A DNA stretch of 64,000 nucleotides, from contig OZ005606.1 in the NCBI GenBank assembly GCA_963930655.1, positions 18,330,001 through 18,394,000 of the forward strand. Direction: 5' to 3'. Made by a program: the position numbers and the translations under genes. Of the stretch, positions 48,901-60,900 are shown in pieces (positions within the stretch are counted from its first letter, which is position 1; every line of letters begins with the position of its first letter). This DNA comes from Myrica gale. Lineage: Eukaryota; Streptophyta; Magnoliopsida; Fagales; Myricaceae. Under the pieces are notes generated by a model. That model did no database searches, had not been told where the DNA came from, and saw nothing but the letters and a program-made list of their open reading frames with translations.

Positions 48901-51900
48901 TAGCATTATTTTAGTAGGTTTCTTATTATATCTGCAAAGCGGCTTCCTGAGATGCAATAACTTGAACAAAATGAAGTTCCTACCTCAAAATGAAGATCAC
49001 CGTATTAGCAATATAAGCAACCATTTCCCTGAAAAGGATGAAGAACATCACATGGTCAAGGTAACAATTATAAAACTTCACAGAAAGTTCACCAAATCAC
49101 AAATGCACATCAAGAAATAAAAGATGCATCTGTCTTAACGCATCACATACATGTTCTCATGGCCATGGTGAAAATGACTTAATTTCTCCAGAGCATCAAG
49201 AAATATTTACTGGGACTCCTTGATCGTTCTTTTCATTTCCTTTCTTTTTGTTTTGTTTTTATCCGTCCCATATATCTCCTCAACACCATATGTCAGGTGT
49301 CTATAATCTTGAAGTACGAACACAACCTTTTTTATACAATCTTTCTAGAATGAAGACGAAAGTGGTTTCCCTTGGTGTTATTGACGGCTTTAAGGTTGGT
49401 GGTATGGGTGGAGCAGATACTAGTGTTTCTCACTTGCTTTTTGCAGATGATACCTTAATTTTGTGTGGGACTGAAGTGGATCAAATTCGTAGTATTCGGT
49501 GTTTGTTGTTATGTTTTGAAGCGGTTTCGGGGCTGAAGGTAAATCTGTCCAAGTCGGAGGTAATTCCTATTGGTAATGTCCAGAGGTTGGCGTCTATATT
49601 AGGATGTAGGGTGTCTACATTGCCAATGACTTATTTGAGACTTCCTTTGGGTGCCCGTTACAAAAGTGTGCAGATTTGGGATGATATTTTGGAGAGGATG
49701 GAGCGGAGGTTGGCGGGATGGAAGCATATGTATTTGTCCAAGAGTGGTAGGATTACTTTGATTAAGTCCACTCTATCTAGTCTTCCTACATACTTTTTAT
49801 CTCTTTTCCCTATTCCAAATGATGTGGCCTTGAGACTTGAAAAGTTACAGAAGGATTTTTTGTGGGGTAGTGAGGATGGGATTAATAAGTTTCACTTACT
49901 TAATTGGGTGACGGTGTGTTCTCCTATTCATTCTAGAGGGCTAGGAATTAGGAGGATCTCTGTGTTTAACAAAGCTTTGTTGGGCAAGTGGTTGTGGCGT
50001 TTTGGCATTGAGAGGGATAGATTGTGGAGACGTGTCATTGCAGACAAATATGGTACTACGGGTGGTGGGTGGTTCTCCTTGTCTTCGAGGGGTTCTTTTG
50101 GGATGGGCCTTTGGAAGTACATTCTTAAAGGTTAAGATTCTTTTTCTGAGCATATTAAGTATGTGTTGGGAGATGGTCAGCGTCTCAGTTTTTGGCATGA
50201 TAAATGGTGTGGTGGAAGAGTTCTGAGCCTCTTCTCTCTGTCCTCCTGTAAGGATGTTATTGTGGTGGTGTGTATGGAGATTGGTTCTAGTTCCTTAGTC
50301 TGGAATATTCAATTCACTAGATCTGCAAATGATTGGGAAATTGAGGAGTTTGCTGCCTTTTATTCTCTCCTTTATGAGCAGAGGGTGTGTAGAGGTAGAG
50401 CTGATATGATGTTGTGGTTGGGCTCTAAGAGTGATCTTTTCTCTGTTAAGTCATTCTATGATTACCTTTCCGCAGGTGATAGTTCTGATTCTTTCCCTTG
50501 GAGTGGTGTTATATGTGTAAGGGTGATGGAGAATCTGTTAATCACTTGTTATTGCACTGCCCGGTTGCTAGAGGCCTTTGGATGTCTGTCCTTGGTACTT
50601 TGAATGATCATTGGATTATGCCTGAAAGGGTGGCGGATGTCCTTTTACGTTGATCACGGCAGTTTGTGGATCCGTCAGCCACTGTAATTTGGAGAATGAT
50701 TCCAACATGTATTTGGTGGTGCCTTTAGAGGGAGTGGAATAAAAGGTGTTTCTAGGATTTAGATAGGACGCTTGTGAGCTTGTAGGGAGATGTGTTTCAT
50801 TCTCTTTTCCTTTGGGCTAATAATGCTTTGTTGGGGGGTCATTTCTTGGACTTTTTTTACTTTCTTAGTTTCTTCATTTGTATGCTTTGAGTGATTTTGG
50901 TACAGTCTTTGTACTGATTTCACCTCTTCCTATTTCTTTTCTTAATAATACTGCTCTCTCAAAAGAAAAGAAAAATATATATACTCCACCTCATACGCCA
51001 ACTCAAGGTTATATATTAAGTTTCTGTAATTTAGGTGTAAAAACAAGATTTGTGAACATTCTTGCATATTACAAAAACTTCTGAAAGGCAAGATTTGTGA
51101 GCATAGTAGCCCCCTCGGGCATGCTCTTTGTAGAAAAAGACTGTTTTTGTTGCTGATTTGATAATTTCTGTCTCTTGGCTACAATAGCAGTATTGCTCTT
51201 CTTTTCTCTCGTTTTTATTAACTGTTTAGATACATACATTTATGTACCAATAGGTATCTGCAATGTAAGACACCATTCATCACTTAGACAGTTGAGGACA
51301 TATATCAGACATGCAACTCCAAGCAAACATATGACAACCCCAAGGCATACCAAAAATGGTGCAAACTTTGTTGGCCATCACCCTTGAAAGCAGTCTTCGC
51401 AACTGCAGCATAAAACCTGTCAATAAATTGCAATGTCAAGACATAGATTCACCAAGTGGCAATAAACTTCCTGAGGCACCCCAACTTACATTCCTAGAGT
51501 CATCACCGTCAAAACACCAGAAACATCCACCACCTCTTGAGCCTATCAAACAAAAGACACGAATCAGCTTTGCACACACAATAGGTGGAAGTGAATACCT
51601 TGAGTTAAGCCTCACTTAGTAACATCTGAAGTTGCGGTTTCAATATTAAAATAATATCTATTTAATGATCCAGACATCACATCATGAGAACAAAGAGACT
51701 AGTGGTGCCGTTTGGGTGCCAAAATTTTGGTTACGGCCTAATAAAATAACTACAAATTAATCTCTCTCTCCCTATCAAATCATCCATTTCCACAGACCAC
51801 TATAATAAATATAAAACAATCATTCAAATCATCTCTCTTCATTTTTTCACCAACTTTCATACCCAAAATTTTAAGCACCCTAAAATTTTAACACACAAAC

Positions 51901-54900
51901 ACCATACTAGATTGAGTAATTTCTTACATCTTCCAATTCCATTATTCAAGTAGTTGAAAGTCTTAACTTCGTAATACAACAAGCAAACACAATGAAACAA
52001 CTTCGTTTACCAAAAGCATTCCAAAATCAGACCACTATTACAAGAAACCTTGAACGGTTTATGTGACAATGCAAGAGAGACAAGTCAATACCCAAATAAT
52101 ACAAGGACTGAACCACAAAGGAAAGACATAAAAAGTCACAGATTAAAAAATTTGTTTTTTGTAAAGTGAAAGTAGATATAATATGAGGACTTGCCTTACA
52201 GGATCTTAGCAACTTCGCTGAAGTTCAGGAACAATTACGACAACAGTGAAGACTAGTATAGTCAACTTATCACATAGATTAAATCATCCTCTTTATTCTA
52301 CTCGAAGGAAATGAATATTTAATTGTTCCATTGATGTTAGTTGCACTAATTACTGTTGTGATTGTGATATATGTTTGTGCAATAATCGGTCCTAATTATA
52401 TTAAGGAATAAACATAAAGAAGTTATCAATAACAGAGAGAACAATGAAGATGAGCATCAACCAAGTTGAGCTAAATAATTCTAGACTCAAGACTCCAAGC
52501 CGTCTATCCAACCTTCTTTATCATTGAATATGTAATTGAAAAACTAAGTGAAGGGCTAATTATTATTTGGCAATTTCTGACAAATTTACAAAATCTCACG
52601 AAATGTATACCATTCAACCAGATATACTGAACTTCAAAGAATGTGATATCCAAAGTTTGGCCCCGTGACAGAAAAAGAAGTAATTTTAACAGCCCTTCTT
52701 TGTCAAGTGAAATTTTTGAAAACATTAACAGTTTAAGCATGTTAGCAGGTATGACAGTGTTTGAAACAATCAACTCAAAAGTTTAAAGTTACTAAGAAAT
52801 AGGGCACAAATTATATCAAGTACAAACCAACAGACAGGTTGGAATAATGAAATTAAGGCAGATTTCTGGAATGCATTGATTACCATGTAAAATATAACAG
52901 TTTCAAATCTAACAAAAGCATATCAACTTGGAAAAGGGCGTGACCCAAGCACGGGAAGGAACATACAGTGAAGTAAGCAATGTAGCTCACAGCGAGTGTC
53001 AGGGTTATCTCTATCACAGTGTCATTAAAAATAAACCCAAGCCACAAAACAGATATTATTCCGAAAGCAAGACCAATGCCTACACTGGACAATGAAAAAT
53101 ATCATAACCAGGATAATATTGTTAGCCACGCCAAAAAAAGTAAGTGATACATACGCCCCAAGTGCAACTTGTGTCAGAAATTTGATTATTGCAGCCCAAC
53201 TATAGCTTTTTCCAAGAACCATTTGAAAGAACAACTGATAAACCACAATCGCAGTCCTGTACACAGAAACAAGCAAATTCAAAGGCCAAGTACGTATAAG
53301 GGGTAGTAAATCAAATCAATTTTCCATATTTAAACAAGACACATATGAAATGGGCAAGTAACCAGCTCAATTTTAGATGCCGAACCATTTTTAATGGTAA
53401 TGTTAGCTACAACAAAAAAGTGGTAGATAGTTGAATGAGACAAATAATAATAGTATTAACCTTTATAATGACCATATTACAAACATCACAACCCAATAAC
53501 ACAGTAGCCACGTCTGCATGGCACCTTAAAAGGACTCGTCGTTATTTTTTTTGATAAGTAAGAAGAGCTTTATTGAAGAAAAAGAAAGCGGTAACAGTAC
53601 AAAGAGCTATACTGAAAACCTACTCTAGAGAGACAACAAAGCTGAGAAAATTAGCAAAAACAGAAAATTGGGAGCCTAAAACAGAAGAGGCCCAAAGAAA
53701 AAGAGAATGCAACAACAACCCCCTCAGCCCCTCATAAGATCTAGAAGAGTTCTCGAAACATCTCTTGTTCCGCTCGCACCATATGACCCACCAAACGCAC
53801 AACGGAATCATCTTCCACACCCTTGTCGCAAGAGGATTGTTGAACTTCCGCTTCCAACAAAGCAACATCTCACGTACCGTAGAAGGCATAACCCAACTAA
53901 AGTTGAAGATGCTAAGCACATAAGACCACAAATCCATCGCTACTACACAGTGAAGGAGGATATGGTCCACCGATTCCCCGTTGCACCTACAAAGATAGCA
54001 CCAATTTGGGAGGCAAACACCTCGCCTTCTCAAATTATCTGTAGTCAAGATTCGTCCGTGCGCTACCTCCCACACAAAAAAGGAAACTCTCATAGGGACA
54101 GGGGACCTCCATATCTGCCTCCAGGGAAAAGACATGACGCACCGCTCAGAAAGAAGCCCATACATCGACTTCACCGAGAAGATTCCGTTCGTGTTGCCCA
54201 GCCAAATTCGTCATTATTAAGAAACGCCATACACACTTAGATCATCCTAAATCCACCTAACATACACCCAAAGCAGGAGTACAGCCCAACAATACCCTCA
54301 CATTCAAGATGACTGGCACCTCAAATTCTGATTCTTAGCACGACTCAATACCTAAGAAATCTCAAAAAATAGAAGTATCCAGATGAACATGGTTTGACTT
54401 TTTGAGACAGGACATTCATTTGGGACATTCAAAAAGAAAGGTAAGAGAATATGGTATAAAGCATATACACATATTGAAATGGGCAAGTAACCAGCTCAAT
54501 TTTAGATGCCGAACCATTTTAATGGCAATGTTAGCTACAACAAAAAAGTGGTCGATAGTTGAATGTAAGTACCCATCGTTCATCAAAGATTCTCCTTCAA
54601 TTATGGTACTCAGTTTTTTACTTGCACCGAGCTCTTTTAACAAAGCAACAACAGCCACAGGATCCGTAGCACTCAGAAGTCCACCAAGCAACAATGACGT
54701 TTTCCAACTCCAGTTGTATGGGAAAGTGAACTGCAAGATATCATGGATGCAATTCAGTGACGTGAACATAGTAGTCATAAAAGCCAGATGAGCATACCTT
54801 CAGAAGAGATCCAAGACAGAAGGTCGAAACCAGAACACCCGGACCAGCTAGCAAAATCATTTGTGCTATACACCTCTGCACAAACACAAACAAAGAAAAG

Positions 54901-57900
54901 GAAAAACAGCTGGCTCGTTTAGATTGTGAACTTTGTCACAATCATCATTGGATAACTTGCATGAAGCAACAATTGCATCGAAAGAGTAGGTATATAGACA
55001 TGAATAATCATACATATCAATAGGTGTTCTAAAATTCCTCGAAGAGCTCTATTCTGTTCAGGTGTAGTAAAATTTCAGAAGATAATTGTTTCAACAAGTT
55101 CTGATGTTATCATTCAGTTGATTATCATCTCTAAGTGCCTTGTACATTGACGACACAATATTAATGGTCACTATATGTTGAAATCACGGTTTATAAGGAG
55201 TAATTATGGGATAGAATGATACGTGATCCTAGAGATTTGATTTAGACAAATTTGGACAGATTTCCATCTTTATTAGGAAACTATTCTTTCCTTTTATTTT
55301 CTTTCTCTCGATTGTATTATATTTAGACACAATCCTTGTACATTTGAATTCAAGAAATACAGAAAATCATTATGTTCTTCATGGTATCAGAGCCAGGTTC
55401 CCCTAGCTATCAATGACGGAAGCCACCGTCAATAGCGAAGGGCTGGTAACCTCTACAAACCCCACTCGGGAAACACCTGCATTATCCACCATGGGCTCCA
55501 GTGGGCTTGACAACTTGTCCTTTCAGCTCACGATGGAAAAATTAAATGGAAAAAATTTTCGTGAATGAGCTCAATCGATCAAGCTCGTAATCGATGGCAA
55601 AGGAAAGCTGGGTTATCTTATCAGCGAGACGAAACAACCACCCTCGACCGACGTTGCCGCTCTACTGAAATGGTGGTCAGAAAATTCGATGGTGATTGCA
55701 TGGCTGGTGAAATCCATGAAATCCTCCATCGGAAAAACTTACCTGTTCTTATCGACGACGAATGACATCTGGGATGCGGTTCGGGAGACATACTCGGATG
55801 TAGAGAACTCCTCTCAGATTTTCGACATCAAGACCAAATTATGGCAGATGAAACAAAGAGAGAAGGATGTCACCGATTTCTACATGGAGATGACAGCTCT
55901 CTGGCAGGAACTCGATCTAAGCTACGATGACGAATGGGAGTGTTCAGGTGACAGTGCTCGGTACAAAAAGAAGCTTGAAACCGAGCGAGTGTACGAATTC
56001 CTTGCTGGTCTCAATCGCGAACTGGACGATGTTAGAGGCAGAATCCTTGGTCGTCGTCCTCTGGCTTCAACTCACGAAGTCTTTGCTGAAGTACGGGGTG
56101 AGGAGAAAGGCGGAGAGTTATGCTGATGGATAATACATCTCTCAGGCCTAATGGGTCTGAAATGTCAGCTTTAGCTTCTAAAGGCCCAAGAACTGGGTTC
56201 GGCCCAAAACCAAATAAAGGCAAAATCTGGTGCGACCATTGTCGTAAAACTGGCCATATGAATGAAAATTGCTGGGAGCTTCACGGGAAGCCTGCAAATT
56301 GGAAACCACGGAAGGGCAATTGCACTCAGGGCTATCAAGCCACTCTCGCACACCCAACCGCGCCATCCCAGGCAGAAAACGACTCCTCCAATGGCGGCTT
56401 TAGTTCTGAATAGCTGGAACAATTACACAAATTGTTTTCTAGCTTCCAAACCTCTGGTCAGTCCTCCCAGAATATTGTTTCCGCCTCTTTAGCACACAAA
56501 GGTAATTTTCTCAGTGCTCTAGGTACCTCTCGATCCAAAAATCCTTGGATCATTGACTCGGGCGCTTCCGATCACATTACTGATTCTTACCACCTTTTTT
56601 CGTCTTACTCACCTTGTGCTGGCAATCTCAAAGTTAAAATTGCAGATGGCTCTCACTCCTCTGTTGCAAGAAAAGGAAGTACTCGAATCTCTGATTCAAT
56701 AACTCTACACTCTGTCCTTCATGTTCCAAAACTATCATGCAATTTACTGTCCATTAGCCAGTTGACAAAAGACTCCAATTGCTCTGCTAAATTTCTTCCT
56801 TCTCATTGTGTATTTCAGGATCTATCATCGAGGACGACGATTGGCAATGTTACGGAGTGTGAAGGACTCTATTACTTTGAGGAGGATGCCTCGCATAAAC
56901 ACGGTAAAACTCTTATGCGTAATTCTACATCTGTCCCTAAAAATGATGAAATTATGCTATGGCATTTTCGAATGGGTCATCCAAATTTTCAATATTTGAG
57001 ACGCTTATTTCCTTTCAATTTTTCCAATAATCAGTCATTTGATTTTTCATGTGAAATCTGTGAGCTTGCCAAACAACACCAAACATCTTTCCCTCAATCC
57101 AAATACAAACCATCCCAACCGTTCACAATGATTCATAGTGATTTATGGGGTCCTCGTATTTTTCATCGTACTCACTCGAAATGGTTTGTTACATTTATTG
57201 ACAATCATACTCGAGTGTGTTGGGTGTATCTTTTGAAAAAAAAAATCTGATGTTCGGGATGTGTTTATCAAATTTCATTCCATGATCCAAACCCAATTTC
57301 AGACACGCATTCAAATCTTGCGCACTGATAATGACACCGAATACTTCAATACTATCCTGGGGGATTATCTTCAAAAACATGGAATGGTTCACCAAAGTTC
57401 ATGCGTTGACACTCCACAACAAAATGGAGTTGCCGAACGCAAAAACCGCCACATTCTTGAAGTGGCTCGTGCCTTGCTATTTACCACACACATGCCCAAC
57501 ATGTTTTGGGGTGATGTCATCTTGACCTCAACTTATCTCATCAATATAATGTCTAGTCGTGTTCTCTCTTTGAGACACCTCTCCAAAAATTCCAGCATGT
57601 CTTCCCTACCTCAAGGCTCCACTCGGATCTACCCCTCAAAGTATTTGGTTGTATCAACTTTGTTCATATTCATTCTCATCATCGTAGCAAGTTAGATCCT
57701 AGAGCCCTTAAGTGTGTTTTTCTTGGGTATTCTCCCACTCAGAAAGGCTACAAATGCCACGATCCTTCCACAAAAAAACTATTTGTTAGCCTTGACGTAA
57801 CCTTTTTTGAACACTATCCTTATGTCCAAAAGCCCTCACTTCAGAGGGAGAAGTTGAGTGACGCAACTGAGGAAGCTCGGTTTTTTTACTTCGATATCTC

Positions 57901-60900
57901 TCCCTCTCATTCAAATATGTCATTTAGAGAAGGGAACTCTATCATAGGGGGAGATGTAGAACCATCACAGGAGAAACCGATACTTGTTTATTCCAGGAAG
58001 CCAAAATCAAGGTATAAGGAGCACCTCACACCCGAGGCACCACAAGAGTTGGAACCGGTGATAGCTCCAAGTCTTAATGAGTCTCCTTCCAATTCTGGTA
58101 CGTCTAAATCTCTGGATAATGACTTACCCATTGCTCTTATAAAATCCACTCAATCATGTACTCTTCATCCTATCTCAAAATTCATATCTTACAATGTTTT
58201 GTCTCCAAGGTTTCGTGCTTTTACTTCTAACCTTGATAGTGCAGAAATTCCAAGGAATATTCAGGAGGCCTTGGAGGTTCCCAATGGAGAGGTCGTAGTG
58301 GAAGAAATGAGAGCCTTGGACAAGAATGAAACTTGGGAGGTGATGAATTTACCGAAGGGAAAGAAACCTGTTGGTTGCAAATAGGTGTTCACATTGAAAT
58401 ATAAAGCCGATGGGACAATAGAACGGTACAAAGCCCTACTTATTGCGAAGGGGTATAGTCAGACCCATGGCATTGACTACACAGAGACATTTGCACCTGT
58501 GGCAAAACTGAATACAATTCGGGTTCTTCTGTCTTTAGCAGCAAATTTGGACTAGCCTCTCCAACAACTTGACATCAAGAATGCATTTCTAAACGGTGAA
58601 CTAGAAGAAGAAGTATTCATGACAATACCACCAGGTTTTTGTAAAGAGGGTCAAGAAAACCAGGCATGCAAACTCAAGAAGTCTTTGTACGGTCTAAAAC
58701 AGTCACCTAGAGCATGGTTCGATAGATTTGCAAAAGTGATAAAGAATCAAGGATATCAGCAGGGACAATCAGACCATACTATGTTCTTCCATCAATCCGA
58801 AGATGGGAAGAAGACGATTCTCATTGTATATGTTAACGATATAATCCTCACTGAAGATGATATAGTGGAGATGGAGAAGCTGAAGAAAGTTCTAGCCACT
58901 AAATTTGAAGTAAAAGACTTGGGGCAGATGCGAAATTTTCTAGGAATGGAAGTCACAAGATCAAAAAGAGGTATTAGTGTCTCTCAACGAAAATATATTC
59001 TTGATCTTCTAACCGAGACTGGCATGCTTGGATGTAAACCGAGTGACACGCCTATTGAAGCTGGAAGGAAAATAGGAGAAGTCGGAAAACCTGTTGAACA
59101 AGATAGATATCAAAGACTAGTCAGCAAGTTAATTTATCTATCAAATACCAGGCCCGACATCGTGTTTGCAGCAAGTTTGGTGAGTCAAAACATGCATTCA
59201 TCAATGGAGGCTCACCAAGAAGCTGTTTACAGAATCCTCAAATATCTCAAGGGCTCCTTGGGAAGGGGGCTACTCTTCAAAAAGGATGAAAGCATAGAAG
59301 TAAAAGTCTTCACTGATGCTGATTGGGCAGGTGCAAAGGAAGATAGACGGTCTACTACCGGATATTGCACTTATGTATGGGGAAACTTGGTGACTTGGAG
59401 AAGTAAGAACCAAAATGTTGTGGCCAAAAGCAGTGCTGAAGCGGAATTTAGAGCAGTATCACAAGGGATATGTGAAGTAAAGAGACTTTTAGAAGAACTA
59501 CACATTGCTGTAAAAAAATTCAGTCAAACTCTACTGCGATAACAAAGCGGCAATCAACATTTCTCTCAATCCAGTACAACATGATCGAACAAAGCATGTA
59601 GAAGTGGATAGACATTTCATCAAAGAAAAGGTGGAGAACGGAATAATTTGTATGACTTATATTCCAGCAAACTGCAGATTTTCACCAAAGGATTGTCCCG
59701 GCAAAAATTCAAAGATTTCATTGGCAATTTGGATATGATTAACATCTAAGATCCAACTTGAGGGGGAGTGTTGAAAACATGGTTTATATGGAGTAATTAT
59801 GGGATAGAAAGATACGTGATCCTAGAGATTTGATTTAGACAAATTTGGACAGATTTCCATCTTTATTAGGAAATTATTCTTTCCTTTTTTTTCTTTCTCT
59901 CGATTGTATTATATTTAGACACAATCCTTGTACATTTGAATTCAAGAAATACAGAAAATCATTCTGTTCTTCACTATCTGTCTAAACTCTAAAAGTTTTT
60001 TTTCTTGTATGTACAGCAGTTGGGAACAGTTCTCCAACAGAAAACCATTTTACAAGCAAACATTGGTTATCCCAAAGATTCCGCAATCACATCAAGGATT
60101 AGTTGGCGTAGCAAAGCTGACCATGAAAGAATAAATTGATCAGCATAAAATGGGCCATCTGACACTGGATTTATGTGCAAAGAGCCGCGGAGTTAACTAT
60201 CAGAAATGCTGAGGAATCAACAAGTGTTGAAGAATGTTCTCACCACCATTTCTTACATGTCTACGGTACCTTGTTTAGCCAGACCATAGGTCTGGGCTTC
60301 TTCAGCTCCCTGCCTTACATACCAAGGTGATGTCCTTCTCCCAGATTCTAATTTTCTTTTCTTTTCCTTTCTTTCTACTAGAATAACTTCTTGTTTTAAT
60401 GCTTTATACTACAAGTCAAAGCAAAGACAACCAGTAATTTAGTATTTCCACAACCTAAAACCTGACGACTGTAACAACCTGAAGCTCTACTTTTGCGTGT
60501 ACCTAAATGCAGAAACACAATTCGAGTAATACCCGGATACTTCAGCAATTATTTTTCCTTGGAATCTAAGAAGAATAACATCAGAGGTGTATTGAAATTT
60601 ACCAACGTCAATAGAACAAAACGTTTTTGTGCCTTTCCAACCATAAAAAACCATAAAGGTTCGGAAATTGTGGTCAACAATTAAGTGAATGAACAGGAAT
60701 CGATGAAAAACGAAAGCCCAGAGCCCACACAATTTTCTATGACATCACTCTGAAAATTATCTGATATCTTTGCTCAAGAGAGATGATGGGATCACCACAA
60801 CTGGACATGTGAACAAATTATGAATCAGTGTGTAAGATTTGAAGCTCGTTAAGTGATAAGATATATGATTGAGAGCTTCCTCCTGTCTATTGTACATGGT

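Larger units (their letters stand above)
55176..59973 (+). mobile_element. Ty1/copia retrotransposon fossil in SOS1 intron 3
   Basis: Order: left LTR, primer-binding site TGGTATCAGAGCC (55382-55394), gag with CCHC knuckle ([14 protein letters not shown], near 56231), protease (DSGASDHIT, near 56555), GAG-pre-integrase ([10 protein letters not shown]), integrase, reverse transcriptase, RNase H ([14 protein letters not shown]), polypurine tract (GAGGGGGAG) and right LTR. LTRs differ at about 7 of 206 positions (3-4%), so insertion was recent on the scale of this window, perhaps one to a few million years. Broken, with several interruptions. Flanks CTATA/CTATC are a likely 5-bp target duplication. 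Antisense to SOS1. Confidence 0.93.

Noticed and set aside
52504-52773. 89-codon minus-strand frame in SOS1 intron 7
   Set aside because: Does not match SOS1; exons 7 and 8 join in frame without it.
53707-54240. 177-codon plus-strand frame
   Set aside because: It is the antisense shadow of the LINE zf-RVT region.
55382-55394. TGGTATCAGAGCC as possible tRNA gene
   Set aside because: It is the copia primer-binding site complementary to initiator Met-tRNA; no cloverleaf around it.
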